64,000 nt of DNA. Origin: Elephas maximus indicus (lineage: Eukaryota > Chordata > Mammalia > Proboscidea > Elephantidae). The notes beneath the pieces are model-generated. The model was not told the DNA's origin, did not search any database, and saw only the letters and a list, made by a program, of their open reading frames with translations. The position numbers and the translations under genes are program-made. Positions 33,190 to 45,255 of this stretch are shown piece after piece (the first letter of the stretch is position 1; every line of letters begins with the position of its first letter). The stretch lies in contig NC_064820.1 of NCBI RefSeq assembly GCF_024166365.1, positions 83,652,001-83,716,000 of the forward strand, written 5' to 3'.

Positions 33190-33405
33190 CATATTATATG
33201 TTAGCACTGATCTAAGTTCTCTGCATGTTCTTTGCTCATTAAACCCACTCAACAACCTTATGGAGTATTATTATTACCTCTATAGAGGGAGAAACTGAGG
33301 CACAGGGACGTTAAGTAACTTGCCCAAGGTCTGCCAGCTGTAAGTGGCAGAGTCAGGATTTGAACCCAGGAAGTCTGGTTCCAGAAGCCATGCTTTTAGC
33401 TACAA
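33190..33405 (-). mobile_element. MIR SINE
   Basis: The minus-strand MIR core is read on + as 'gagaaactgaggcacaggga', 'acttgcccaaggtctgccag', 'ggcagagtcaggatttgaac'. Confidence 0.85.
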
Positions 33406-34519
33406 AATTAGGCTGCATCTCAGTACTCATTACTCATGCAATTAGGCATTTTCTCATAACAGGTGTGAATAATCCTCAATTTAGTCAAACACACAGGTGG
33501 GCGAAGAAAATTTGAAATAGACTGCTGTAAATTAGTAAAACTAGCCTCCAAGTCATTCTGTGACTGAGGCCGTCAGCAGTTACACCAAGTACAAGAATAC
33601 TCCACCTGGTGAAGAGAAGGGCCTCACACTCTCTCCTCCCATTTCATGAGCTTTGGTAGCCTTAGGCAAAGTCCATGAAAGCCCAGAGTCCCCACAGGCA
33701 GGAGGGAATGTAACTCACCCTTGATTTCTGGAAGAAACAGCATCACTCAAAACATCTGATGTGGACAAAATCCAGTTTATTTTTCAAGCTTTTCCAGGCC
33801 CAATTCTATTATCTCTTGGCCGTTCTTTCAACTGTATAACAACTCTTAGGAAGTTTTTTGGCGCCACTCCAATCCATGGTGCTGTTAGTTTTGTCTGAGT
33901 TCACTGGGACAAGAGCATAGACCATCACCCACTTGGTGGGGGAAAGCAATTTTCACATTAAGTGTATGAAAAACATAAATAAATTTCCTTTCCAGGCTGA
34001 TAATTCCAACTCCTTTCTCATGTTCTTTTTTTCTAAGCCTCTAATTAGCTTTTTATCCTGCAGCTTTCACATCTCTTTTAGTTGTCATTACTTCTCGGCT
34101 TATCTGTCACTTTAGCCTCCTCTGCGGTTTCCCTACCCCCACCCATCACACCCCCTCTGCTTTGCCGATGGTCTTAAAGTCTAACTGTTAGCATATCACT
34201 CACCAGAGGCCCCTCCAGTCCTGACTTGTAAAAACAGGACTTCCTACACATTATACTCTGTCCTAAAGGCACAGGACAAGAGAAGGAAACCCAAGAATGA
34301 CAGAAGGAAGCCCTGGGCTAGGGGCTGCAGGGCAACAGCTCAGGGTAGTAGAGAACAGGGTTTCAGTGAGGCGCATTCTGGGCTCCAATGCCAACTTTAC
34401 TGGCTGTGCGACATCATGCAAGATAATCTCTAAAAATGGGAAAAAGTTTTACTTAACTGGTAGGTATTATCGTGACAAGTTAAGTGGTCATTATAAGAGT
34501 CAAATGGCATCTGGCATAT
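33406..34519. other. Single-copy sequence
   Basis: No gene is recognised. Part of 33960-34130 is pyrimidine-rich. Confidence 0.4.
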
Positions 34520-34710
34520 AACCAAAAACCAGTTGACCTCTAGTTGATTCCAGCTCATGGCTATTCCATGTGTGTCAGGAGAACTGTGCTCCCCAGAGTT
34601 ACAACAGTTGGTTTTTCAGACGTAGATCACCAGGCCTTTCTTCCAAGGCACCTCTAGATAGAGGTGACTCTTGGTTGGCAGCTGAACACATTAACTGTTT
34701 GCAATACCAA
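34520..34710 (-). mobile_element. AfroSINE, second subfamily (diverged)
   Basis: 'aaaaaccagttgacctctag' (tail), 'ggctattccatgtgtgtcag', 'aggcctttcttccaaggcac' and the head near 'aactgtttgcaatacc'. Confidence 0.8.
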
Positions 34711-35829
34711 AAAACTACCTGGCATATAGTATGTCCTTAATAAATGTTAATTTCTTGCCTTGCCCTTGTAATTAGCAGGATACGGCAACCCTGAAGGGTT
34801 AAATCACAGTCTCCAAAGGGGTTAAGTAAACTCGGTCCAGATGAGGGTCACTTGGGTACCTAAGGGGTATGAGCCGGTGGATGAGGCAGAGCAGCAGCAA
34901 TTTCTAGGCATTAGTGACATTTGGAGCCTCTTGGGACGGCAGCTTTATGATCCAGGGACCATGGATTACAGTCCTGGAATTGAAGCAAGGGAGAAGGGAT
35001 CAGATCACCAGTTCGATATCTGACTCAGAAAACTTTTTCTTAACCTAAGAACCACCCATTTTCCCTTTTTCCTCCTTTCAGTGTTTTAGTTATTTCTCCT
35101 AAACATTTCATCTCTGTATGTTGCATCTCCACCAGCTTGGTTACTGACATTCCCGGCTTCTTCCTTGGTTGGATCCTCTGTGATTTCTCCGTGTTGCAGA
35201 GGATATGTATATTGATTTTTTACTGTGTTTATACATTTAGCTCATTTAGTGTGCTTCCCTCGCTTTGGGGCCTCCAAGCACTTGAGCAAAACAGTCAGGA
35301 GGAAAGCTCAACTGGGATTCTTCCTGGAGGAAAAAATGGCCCAAGGGCAAACAGAGGGGACAGTAGCAAACCAGGAAGTAATCAGTCAGCACCAGCACCC
35401 ACGAGGCAATATGATTGATTGGGCCTGAGCACACACCAAAGAGACATCCCTGCCCTCAAGGAGTTTCTGTCTCCAAGACAACATTGCCAAGTTGTAGACA
35501 TTCATTGAATTACTTATTTAAAAATGTTATGTACTTGTCAGTTTTCTTTTATTTCTTCCAGTTACCTCAACAAACTCTCCTGTGGTGGAGTATTCTCAGA
35601 CTCAAAGCCTTTGGCCAGAAACTGTTCCTAGCTCAAATTTAATAGCAATTCATATTCGTTGTGTATATTTTTATGACTACCAGTCATACTGGGTTCCCCT
35701 TTATCTTGGTGATAAAAAGCATCTCTTTGGGGCTGGGAGGAGGGGTCATGGGGAGTTACTGCTTAATTGATAGAGTTCCTGCTTGGGGTGATGAAAAAGT
35801 TTTGGAAATACATAGGGGTATAGTGGTGA
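34711..35829. other. Single-copy sequence
   Basis: No gene is recognised. The overlapping frames at 35137-35434 on both strands have no supporting features. Confidence 0.4.
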
Positions 35830-36035
35830 TAAGGAGCCCTGGTGGTACAATGGTTAAGTGCTCAACTGCTAACTAAAAGGCAGGCGGTTTGAACCCACCA
35901 GCCACTTGGTGGGAGAAAGATGTGGCAGCCTGCTTCTGTAAAGATTATAGCCTTGGAAACCCTATGGGACAGTTCTACCCTGTCCTCTAGGGTTGCTATG
36001 AGTCAGAATCGACTTGATGGTAACAGGTTTGGTTT
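35830..36035 (+). mobile_element. AfroSINE (long form)
   Basis: From 'aaggagccctggtggtacaa' through 'gggagaaagatgtggcagcc' to 'gagtcagaatcgacttgatg'. The longer body with 'gggagaaagatgtggcag' marks a subfamily shared with 37721 and 48269. Confidence 0.9.
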
Positions 36036-36120
36036 GATAGTGGTGATGGTAGTACAACAGTGTAAATATGATTAGTGCCAGTAAACTGTGCACTTAAAAA
36101 TGGTTACAATTAAAAACAGC

Positions 36121-37720
36121 GGAGAGGGGGGTTGGGAGACAACAAAATTAAGAGGCTCCCATGAGCCAAAGATGGGACCATTTGAACATTAATAAAAATA
36201 GCGGATTGAAATGCACATATGCAGGCACTCTTTTAAACCCCAGTACTTACTCTAGTTAAGAATAGTGTTTCAGGAGAAGTGCCATGTAAGAATCTCAGCG
36301 GTGGCACCTGAGTTGACCAAAGCAGTGAAAGGGCCAACGTGAGTGACAGAGATCTGGCTGAGGCCCCTGCATGGCTGCCGAGATTGGGCAGTACCTTCTG
36401 TCAGCTGGGAGGTACCCCGGCCTGGGGGAGCTCTGGCCCTGGTTGCCTAGGGGCTCTAGCCGATGTTAGGGGAAGGAATAGCTGCGGAGCTCAGTGACAG
36501 AAGACAGGCAGGTCTCACTAAGTGTGGCCCTCCTCCTCGAGCTGGATGTTGGGGCCACGCACTTCCATCCTTGCCCTCGCCCTCCCACCAGTCCAAACGC
36601 TTTCATTCAAGCCCTGGCCTAAAGAACCAAGACAAGGTAGCACCCTATAATGACGCTCCAGCAAGTAACATTTTCAAACCACACCAGCTGCTTCCCCAAT
36701 AAGACTCAGAGGGTCCTCTAATCAAAGGTTTTAGCTTTAAAAATAGTTTATACAGAAAGAACTCAGTGGCTCTCAAGAGTGTAAAAAAAAAAAAAAACCG
36801 AAATTAAGGTAAAGTGAAGTTCCCTTACTGGACTTTCCACTTCCTTTCCTCTGGCTCGTTAGCCCTTTCATTCCGGCTGGCTGCTCCTGACCGCACCAGG
36901 TGCCTCCTCCTCCTCCTGTCTGCTGGGCTTTACGCTTGTGCTTCTTTATAAGCGAGCATCATGGAAACGGAGTCTGCTCTGTTCCTTGTACTGCCCTCCT
37001 TGCCCTCGATGGACACACCAGCTGCAGGCAGACACCAGGCCTGCCATCAGCTGCCCCTATTCTCACCTCCAATGTATGTCACAGAGTGGGCGTGAATGAT
37101 TCCACCCGCAAAATTCTGGCACAAATGCCCAAGGGCAAATCCAAGCTTTAATCCCTTTAATTTAAGTAAAAGCACAATAAGCCTGCTTACCTGAGGAGAG
37201 GAGTATGTGTTTGTGTTTATCCCCTCTGCCTGGCTCTTTAAGATTCTGATTTGAACAGGAGACCAGTGGCAGGGCGCTGCCAACCACACTGTCTGGTCAG
37301 ATGCAGTTTCGGTCAGAGCCCCTTACTTGTTGGTTTGATTGCACGCTACCCACCTGAGCAGGCCCCAACTTGAGGTCCATGGAGGGAGTGGGCAGAGCAG
37401 TGGGGTGTTAAGCCAAGCTCCTTTTGGAGTAAAAATCCCAAGAACATCTATCTGCACTTTAGTAATGGGATTAAAATAAAGATTTCCAAAAGAGGAGGCA
37501 ATTTATTTATCTACCATCTTGAGTCTCTAATCAGGGCTTAACTGGCACAGTGGGATTTGAAAACCAACACAGGAAGTGGGCTACTTCTTAAAATAGGTAC
37601 AAAGGGGGTCTAACATCTATCTCTGGGTGGTGGATTATGAATTGTTTAACTTCCTTTTATGTATTTTCTAAAATTGTTCCTACACTTCTAAAATAGAAAA
37701 TTGATACTTATATATCACCA
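36121..37720. other. Single-copy sequence, GC-richer than surroundings
   Basis: No gene is recognised. 36330-36600 and 36840-37060 are GC-richer, but I find no convincing exon, promoter or CpG-island structure. The open frames at 36463-36702 and 36900-37151 lack domain features. Confidence 0.4.
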
Positions 37721-37922
37721 GGAGCCCTGGTGGTACAGTGGTTAAGTGCTTGGCTGCTAACCGAAAGGTTGGCAGCTTAAACCTACCAGCCGCTCTACAG
37801 GAGAAAGATGTGACGGTCTGCTTCTGTAAAGATTACAGCCTTGGAAACTCTATGGGGTAGTTGTATTCTGTCATATAGGGTCACTGTGAGTCAGAATTGA
37901 CTTGACAGTAATGGGTTGATTG
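37721..37922 (+). mobile_element. AfroSINE (long form)
   Basis: 'aggagccctggtggtacagt' to 'gagtcagaattgacttgaca'. Confidence 0.9.
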
Positions 37923-38244
37923 GGTTGTATGTCTATCATTAGAAAAGTAATAAGGTTATTAAATAAAATAACCTAAGCTCAGTGATTGGTTACTTGGGTG
38001 AATTAGTTGAGAATTAAAATGCCTCTCCAGGTTCCTGATGGTCACAAAGCCCTGAGGTCAGACCCAAGGAAGCGTAAGTCATGCTTCTCCCCTTCTGCTT
38101 CATGCCATTTTGGTGGGTGGCTCCCATGGTAACGAGGCTCCTGGGGGTGAGAGTGATGTCAATCCATTCGAATCCACCTGCTGATCTGTGAGGGGATGGC
38201 CCAGGGTGAGCAGGTTGGTTTCCAACAACCTGAAAATGGACCAA

Positions 38245-38466
38245 TCTACACAGGTATAGGGATCAGTCCCTGAAGAAGGACATCATGCTTGGTAAAGTAG
38301 ACAGTTATCAAAAAAGAGGAAGACCCTCAACAAGATGGATTGACACAGTGGCTGCAACAATGGTCTCAAGCACAGCAATGATCATGAGGATGGCGCAGGA
38401 CCAGACGGTGTTGTACATAGGAGTCACTGTGTGTTGGAATCGACTCGATGGCACCTAACAACAACA
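38245..38466 (+). mobile_element. RTE LINE 3' end
   Basis: 'gaagaaggacatcatgcttg', 'acaagatggattgacacagt', 'atggcgcaggaccagacggt' and the clean terminus 'ggaatcgactcgatggcacc' followed by 'taacaacaac'. Confidence 0.9.
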
Positions 38467-39864
38467 TAGGTATGGCTACTCTTTACTTGAAAAAATTGAT
38501 TTTAAAGTTTGAATGGTGACTGGGAAGGATAATAACGATTTCAGTATTTTTAATGTTGATGGAATGTTCTCAAAAACACTGTAACTGGGAAGAATTGTCT
38601 TGTATATCACAGAACTAGATTGTAAGCTTTGTAAGGGTAGGAGGCATACTTTCTATCCAAGGGCCTTAAGCCCCCACCCCCAGCACCTGACACATAGGTG
38701 TGAACCCTTTAGGAAGACCCCCAGCAGCAAAATGTCAATTTTGGAAATCTAACTCGGTGGATAATTCTTTGCATTTACAAAAGGATTCACAAAAGGGCTT
38801 CTTCAATTAGTCAGTTTCCTCTGAGCATTTAAAATGTTTTATTTACAAATGTATGTGTTTTTATAAGCATATTTTAGAAACACCTATTACACAAAATGAG
38901 AGAACTATGTAGTGCTCTTTTTGCTAAAAGGCAGATTTTTTTTTTTGCTTGTTTTTTAAAGCATTTTTGTATTGAGGTATAACAGAGAAACCACAGAGCG
39001 TATAACTTAAACGTTTGTTGTGACATAATAAATGTTTGTTGTTTTAAGCTGCTAAATTTAACGGTTATTTGTTATGGAGCAATAGATAACCAATACACTT
39101 TACTTTTACTCCTACCTTTCCTCAATCTCCCTCCAGTATCTTAATTTATAGTTTCTTTTTTTTCTTAGGGCAATGACCGACTCTCTCTCTTTCTATATAT
39201 ATATTTAGGTCTTCCATTTTCACTATTTACTTGTTTAACTACTTTGTTGAGTGGTATAATTCACATACAATAAAATTGGCTGACACATTTTCAAAGATGA
39301 ATTTAACTTTATTTTGTTCCTCAAATCTGGAGTAATCATGTAGCAACCAAGAAAAACTAGACCAAAATTAAATAAAACTTTCTTTAAAGGCAAACAAATT
39401 TAGGGAGAAATACCATTAACACGTCTACTGATAACATATGAATCTTTTCACAGTCTTGTACACCTAAGAAAATCTAATAAGACATATTATAGATAAAACT
39501 AAATCTCATAATATTTTTACCAAAAATAAAAGTCTTTTTAAATCTATTGAGTGCAGAACATCCTCATCCTACATAGCTATCAAGGGGCTAGAATTGGGGA
39601 CAGGTGTTGGGAGTACACAGGGAGAAAAAATAAGTGTCATATAGTGATGGCCTCAAATAATATTAATGGCTTCCTGCTGCCACGTAACTAGAAGGCTCCA
39701 GAGAAGGAATCTGGGCTCAGTTCACAGTATCTGGCACAAGTTTGGAAGTAAGAAGTGGAGGCATCTCAGCCAGATGTTTGCCAACCCAGGAGTGGTAAAG
39801 GTTGGTTTCATTAGTTCTACCACCATTTCCTTCCAGCAGTCTTAATTTAAAATACTGGTTAGAT
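38467..39864. other. AT-rich single-copy sequence with old repeat pieces
   Basis: There is an L2-like 3' piece at about 38620-38705 ('ctagattgtaagctttgtaa', 'cacctgacacataggtg') and the 3' end of an MLT1-type LTR at 39016-39101 ('ataataaatgtttgttgttt', 'atggagcaatagataacc'). No coding sequence is seen. Confidence 0.55.
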
Positions 39865-41215
39865 GTTGTTGTTGTAGGTGTGCCATCAAGTCACCTTCAA
39901 CTGATAGTGACCCTATGTACAACAGAGTGAAGCATTACTCTGTCCTGCACCATGCTCAAAGTTGTTGCTGTGTTTGAGCCCATTGTTGCAGCCACTGTGT
40001 CAAGCCATCTCGCCGAGGGTTTTCCTCTTTTTTGCTGACCCTCTACCAAGCATAATGTCCTTCTCCAGCGACTGGTCCCTCCTGATAACATGTCCAAAGT
40101 ACGTGAAACGAAGTCTTACCATCCTCACTTCTAAGGAGTATTCTGCCTGTACTTCTTCCAAGACAGATTTTTTCATTCTTCTGGCACTCCATCAGATACT
40201 CAATATTTTTTGCCAACAACATAATTCAAATGCATCAGTTATTCGGTCTTATTCAGTGTCCAGCTTTTGCATGCATATGAGACAACTGAAAATACCATGG
40301 TTCGGGTCAGGTATACCTTAGTCCTCAAAGTGATATCTTTGCTTTTTAACACTTTAAATAGGTCTCTTGCAGCAGATTTTCCCAATGCAGTATATCATTT
40401 CATTTCTTGACTGCTGCTTTCAGGGGCATTAATTGTGGATCCAAGTAAAATGAAATCCTTGACAATGTCAATCTTTTCTTCATTTATCATAAGTTGCTTA
40501 TCAGTCCAGTTGTTAGGATTTTTGTTTTCTTTATGCTGAGGTGTAATCCGTACTGAAGGCTGTAGTCTTTGATCTTCGTCAGTAAGTGCTTCAAGTCTTC
40601 TTTACTTCCAGCAAGCAAGGTTGTGTCATCTGTATATTGCAGGTTGTTAATGAATTTTCCTCCAATTCTAATGCCCTGTTCTTCATATAGTCCAGATCCT
40701 TGGATTATTTGCTCAACATACAGACTAAGTATGATTAAAGCATACAACCCTGACAGATGCCATTCCTGATTTTAAACCATGCTGTACCCCCTTGTTCTGT
40801 TCTCAAACACTGCCTCTTGGTCTGTGTATAGGTTCTGCAAGCACAATTAAGTGTTCTGGAATTTCCATTCTTCACAATGTTATCCATAATTTGTTCTGAT
40901 CTGCACAGTAGAATGCCTTTGCATAGTCAATAAAACACAGGTAAACATCTTTCTGGTATTCTCTGCATTCAGCCAAGATACAGCTGACATCAGCAATGAT
41001 ATCCCTTGTTCCACACCCTCTTCGGAATCCAGTTTGAATTTCTGGCAGTTCCCTGTCCATGTACTACTGCAACCATTTTTGAACGATCTTCGGCAAATAT
41101 TTCCTTGTGTGTGATATTAACGATATTGTTTGAGAATATCTGCATTCTGTTGGATCACCTTTCTTTGGAATGGGCACAAATATGGTTAGTATTGATCAGA
41201 AAATATTGCTGCGGA
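39865..41215 (-). mobile_element. RTE LINE, 3' half, minus strand
   Basis: It starts at the terminal sequence 'gttgttgtaggtgtgccatc' and runs back into the reverse transcriptase. The frame at 40487-40747 includes GLYEEQGIRIGGKFINNLQ followed by the active site YTDD (40625-40636; the family usually has YADD), and 40872-41060 includes ELPEIQTGFRRGCGTRDIIA. Frames are broken between them. It is the longest RTE copy in the window for the RT region. Confidence 0.88.
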
Positions 41216-42469
41216 ATAAAACAATGGCTATACCATGACCTATATAATGCTATTTGGTGGCTTTAGTGTCCTTTGAAAATAGAACTGAGGAACAGTTTAT
41301 ATTTTTATTTCTTGCCTCCTAGGGGAAAGGAGACAAAAGATTACCTTTGGTAGGTATACAGGGTCGTTATAAGTCAGAATTGTCTCGATGGCAATGCATC
41401 AATAGGTCAGGCATATTTTCTTTTTTGCCCCTCCCCCCCCCACCCCGAAAAGACATTACAACCTTGCTATGGAGTCCAGCTATGAAAACTATGCTCTTAC
41501 CCCAGGAGGGCAGCTTGAGAACAGAAAAGTGGCAGTTGAAGGACACTGTGGCACCCTACATTCAGCTCATTGGTCTAGCATCTTTCATGGCATGAGGCTG
41601 TCTCATTAAGTCACTTGTCCATGTTTTCATTAAAAACAAAAAAACTAGCACTGAATGCCTCCTATGCACCAGGCACTATTTTAGGAATTCATGATGAACA
41701 GTGGACAAAACAGTGGCACTTCTGCAGGAAAGAGTAGAGCATGGTTTTTGTTAATATTCCTCTAAGGCTGACACTCTCTGGATCTAGTCTAGACTGATTC
41801 ATGTTAGTAAGATGCTATAGTTCTCCGCTACTGAGAGTTTACAGGTCAAATTGTGCATCCTTTCTCCCCAACTTGGAAACCTCAACATAGGAGGAAAACA
41901 GAGAAAAACAAAACATGAATGTGCCTCCTTCACTTTTACACAAGGCTCAGGATCCTGGACCCCGGCCATTTCTTTCTTCAAACTGCCCACTTCCACCATC
42001 TCAGGGCATCATTTCCTGGAGTTTGTCTTCACTACTAGGGAGTAACAGCTCCTCTTAATATATTATGAGATGCAGTCACAGTCAGGCTACAGACTCCATG
42101 CAGTTTAGAAATAATCTCACTGAACAATGACACAGACCCAAGCATCACTTTTCACCCTCCTCTATGCCCAGCACAAGCACTTTCAAAGAGCCAGACTCAA
42201 CCACCACCCCAAGCAAGGTACCAGCTTCAACAACCTGGGTTTGTGTCACAATTCCATGGTTTACTTGGGGCAAAAGGAAGGCAAGGTTCAGCAGTGCTCC
42301 TAAAATCAGTTGCGCTCAAGGTTGAGAGGCATAGCAGTTTTTCTAGGCACAGGACACCTGAGTCAAAAGGAAGAGCAGGAAAAGAGACATAGGTGGTTGG
42401 GGGTGGCAAGAAGTCTAGACAAAATGAGCAGTGGTTGGAGAAAAAAAAACAATTTGGGACAAAAACAAA
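41216..42469. other. Sequence downstream of ARSB
   Basis: No gene is recognised. A short SINE/RTE tail scrap lies at 41357-41400 ('gtcagaattgtctcgatggc'), and an ancient repeat-like stretch at 41640-41720 ('cctatgcaccaggcactatt'). Confidence 0.45.
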
Positions 42470-42483
42470 CAAAAAAATGTTTC

Positions 42484-42489
42484 TTTATT
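42484..42489 (-). terminator. ARSB: Candidate ARSB polyadenylation signal
   Basis: AATAAA in gene sense with T/GT-rich sequence directly downstream, which is the expected arrangement for cleavage about 10-30 nt beyond. It has not been confirmed by transcript data. Confidence 0.4.
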
Positions 42490-43026
42490 GTAGAAACCAA
42501 TACTGAGGTGTAGATACATTGCCATGTTGACTTTAACAATAAAATGGGCCTTATGGTATGGACAGAGTGACGGACTGAGGGTGAACCAAGAGGGGTTATT
42601 CCCATGGAACGCCTGAACATGGTCTCTCACAGACAGGGAGAACCCTTGGCCAATAGAACCATTAACAATTGTCTGCTCCCTTCATTTGTTACAAGAAACA
42701 CGAGTCATTCCAATAAAACCCAGCTATTGGCAGAAGGGAAATCTAATGTCTGAATTGTGAGGCAAAAAGAACCAGCTGCTTCAGCTTCTGGGACTCAATT
42801 AGAACTTCCTATTTCAAGTCAAGTTCTCAGCTGTCCCACAGCTCAGGAAAAAGGGGATGAACCCAGCCACTCTCTCCTCTACATACATGCCCCAGCCAAC
42901 AGCAGGGTTGTTCCATATTTTATTGGCTTCTTAAATGCATTAGGAGTTGAACTTAGATACCACAGGATGATTTAGGAGCAGGGCTTCAAACCAATTCCTT
43001 CCAGTTTATTCCCCTGCTAAGAAATT

Positions 43027-43226
43027 GGTTAGGGAGTAGGGACTAATTCTGAGAACCACTAGTATAGCAGGGGTTCTCAAAATTTATTATACATAAGAAT
43101 CACTCCGGGATCAGAATGAATCAGAATCTACATTTAAACAAATCCCCATGTGATCCTTACGTATAATAAAATTTGAGAACAATTGCTCTACTAGTGGCTC
43201 TCAGAATTGGTCCCTACTCCCTAACC
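43027..43226. repeat. Palindromic repeat (84-nt arms, 32-nt loop), hAT/MER5-like
   Basis: The left arm 43027-43110 and right arm 43143-43226 are reverse complements at about 85% identity ('ggttagggagtagggacta' with 'tggtccctactccctaacc'; 'ggttctcaaaatttattata' with 'tataataaaatttgagaac'). The 'ggttctcaaa' edges and the following 'agcattagcatcacctgg' at 43230 resemble MER5-type hAT relics, so this may be two such relics head to head. It lies in the inferred ARSB 3' UTR. Confidence 0.8.
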
Positions 43227-43245
43227 AGCAGCATTAGCATCACCT

Positions 43246-43439
43246 GGTACCTTGTTGGAAACCTTGGTGGTGTAGTGGTTAAGTGTTACGGCTGCTAACC
43301 AAAGGACTGGCAGTCGAATCCACCAGGCGCTCCTTGGAAGCTCTATGGGGCAGTTTTACTCTGTCCTATAGGGTTGCTATGAGTCGGAATCTACTCAATG
43401 GCACTGGGTTTCGTTTTTGGTTGGTTGGTACCTTGTTAG
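43246..43439 (+). mobile_element. AfroSINE in ARSB 3' UTR, with TSD
   Basis: A complete SINE at about 43257-43426 is flanked by the direct repeat 'ggtaccttgttgga' / 'ggtaccttgttaga'. It is antisense to ARSB and interrupts a MER5-like relic. Confidence 0.9.
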
Positions 43440-43613
43440 AACTGAAAATTCTCAGCAGGGGTATGAATGGGTTTCAAGCCCTGTTTAGGAGCAAGAGAAA
43501 GACGAAGTGAAGCCAGGTTGGGAGAACAAATGAGATGAGAGTCACATGAATGAAGGCCTAAGGTCCAATTTGTAATAAAAAATTTTTCTAGTCTTCCCCA
43601 AATGCCTGGAAGC

Positions 43614-43879
43614 TTACATCCATGGGCCCCATGCACCGGTGCTCTCTGGGTCACAGCGGGGGTCCTGCGCAGGGTAGTACACGGGCACTGAGTGTTTGTG
43701 GTAGAACTGCAGCCGGGAAAGGAGTTGCTTGATGACATGGGGATACTCTCTTGAAAGGTCATGTCTTTCTTCAGGGTCCTGCTCAATATCAAAGAGCCAG
43801 AGAGTTTTGGTTGGTGGGTCCAAAGATGGTATCTCAGAAACATTGGATTGAGATGGTGGTGGGAACCAGTAACCACAAC
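43614..43879 (-). CDS. ARSB: ARSB exon 8 (terminal coding exon)
   Basis: This is the last coding exon of arylsulfatase B, the lysosomal N-acetylgalactosamine-4-sulfatase that removes sulfate from dermatan and chondroitin 4-sulfate. Loss in people causes mucopolysaccharidosis VI. The 266-nt exon starts after a 'tttgccag' acceptor, completes a split Gly codon and ends in WGPWM and TAA (43614-43616). Visible features are [11 protein letters not shown], the sequon NVS (human N458), [20 protein letters not shown] and [10 protein letters not shown]. In the human protein the Cys of GCGY (C447) pairs with C405, and that of PRCDP (C521) with C117. The length matches the human terminal coding exon as I know it (c.1337-1602). 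The start codon lies far outside the window. The frame is intact, so the gene looks functional here. Confidence 0.97.
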
Positions 43880-44109
43880 CTGGCAAAGGCATAAAACAGT
43901 TTATTGGGGGAGAAGCATCGTAGGCAGGTTCTAGCTTTAGAGAGGGAGTCTGGGGGTAAAGGCTGAGCTGGACTGTGGGCAAGTAAAAAAAGATGCAGCC
44001 CTTTGATTACCATTTCTACATTTGTCTCAGACTCCCATCTCTGGTGCTTTAACTGTTCATATCTACAACTTTACAACCAGGTGCACCCAGGAATGTATGT
44101 GTTGGAGGG

Positions 44110-44260
44110 TGGTGATGGTTGACTGTCACAATGACGGGGGCGGGGGGGTGCTATCGGCATTTAGTGGTCGGGGCTAAGGATGCTAAAACATCCTGGATGC
44201 ATGGGATGATCCCAAACAATGAAGGACTGTCTTGCCTCAGATGCCAACAGTGTCCCCATT
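44110..44260. mobile_element. hAT-like MER relic in ARSB intron 7
   Basis: 'cggcatttagtggtcggggc', 'aaggatgctaaaacatcctg' and 'tgatcccaaacaatgaagga' follow a common ancient MER-type repeat. The family name is uncertain. Confidence 0.5.
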
Positions 44261-44261
44261 A

Positions 44262-44439
44262 ACAAAAAAAAACAAACCAAACCCAGTGCTGTCGTCGAGT
44301 CGATTCCGACTCACAGCGACCCTATAGGATAGAGTAGAACTGCCCCACAGAGTTTCCAAGGAGCGCCTGGTGGATTTGAACTGCTGACCTTTTGGTTAGC
44401 AGGCGTAGCACTTAACCATTATGCCACCAGGGTTTCCGC
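44262..44439 (-). mobile_element. AfroSINE in ARSB intron 7
   Basis: 'aaacccagtgctgtcgtcga' (tail) to 'atgccaccagggtttcc' (head) on the + strand. It is in the same sense as ARSB, opposite to the SINE at 46520 in intron 6. Confidence 0.92.
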
Positions 44440-45255
44440 CCCCATTAAAAGTACTGCTTAATTGCATCGCAGCCTTAACCATTATACCACATACTTAAAA
44501 AGTATTGAAAGGACGTCACTTTTAGAGAATGCTCAGGGAAGCAACCTCCTCCCCCAGTTGCACCACTGATTGAGGGTGTAGCTCTTAGAGATTCTCTTTG
44601 CTAGCTAGATGTGCTGCGCCTTGATAGACACGCATATCTGACCTCCTCATTTTCTACAAACAATCAGAGTGGATGGAATTCCTTCTTCTCATGTCCCTAC
44701 ATTTAATTCCCGCCCCCCTCTTTTTTTTTGTCAGAACCAGTAGGTTGAACGCAGCCTCCTCATTCAGCAGCCCCAGAGATATGTTTTTGTAAAAGGGCAG
44801 TTACTACTTCCCGTTTTCTCCTCCTGACGTTCTGGTGGGAAAGCCTGTAACGATAAACTCGGACCATCCATCCCAACAATGGAGGCTGTGTGACTGGGAA
44901 CAAGCTGAGTCTTAAAAGTAGGAAAAGAAAATCTCAAACAAAGAGTCGTCTTACTGTGACACATACCAGCAGGAGTCATGAAAGGTTTTAAAGACAACTT
45001 AATATCCAGGTGTCTGAGTGGAGTTAGGAGAGTTGGTCTGGCTTTGGAGTGTTGAGGGGTCAAGTAAGAAGAGGTGGGAATAGAGACAACAGGAGATGCG
45101 GAGTGGTTAGAGCTAGAGTGATAATGTCCTCACTTTCCGGGAAAATGGCTGAGGGAAATAGGCCCAGGAGCATGGATAGACTTGAGGTCCTGCTCAGAGG
45201 ACATAGCCTGCCTCGCCGGCTACAGGAGGGGAGTTTGCTAAGCTAGGCATTCTAC

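Larger units (their letters stand above)
42470..43613 (-). other. ARSB: ARSB 3' UTR (inferred extent)
   Basis: From the stop codon at 43614, transcription continues toward lower coordinates. The best-looking polyadenylation signal is AATAAA on the minus strand at 42484-42489, followed by a T- and GT-rich downstream stretch (42445-42480). Other AATAAA copies lie at 43083-43088, 43005-43010 and 42919-42924, so shorter forms are possible. The inferred UTR contains a hairpin-forming repeat and an AfroSINE. The end is inference only. Confidence 0.4.
43880..45255 (-). other. ARSB: ARSB intron 7 (1,376 bp)
   Basis: This is a GT-AG intron in phase 1: donor 'cag|gtaga' at 45255 and acceptor 'gccag' at 43880. 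It contains an old hAT-like piece (44110-44260), a sense-oriented AfroSINE (44262-44439) and otherwise single-copy DNA. The open frames inside it (44764-45063 and 45049-45246) are not supported as exons. Confidence 0.9.

Noticed and set aside
45049..45246. Possible extra coding exon beside ARSB exon 7
   Set aside because: It is on the opposite strand to ARSB and ends near the exon 7 donor by chance; no homology to the protein.
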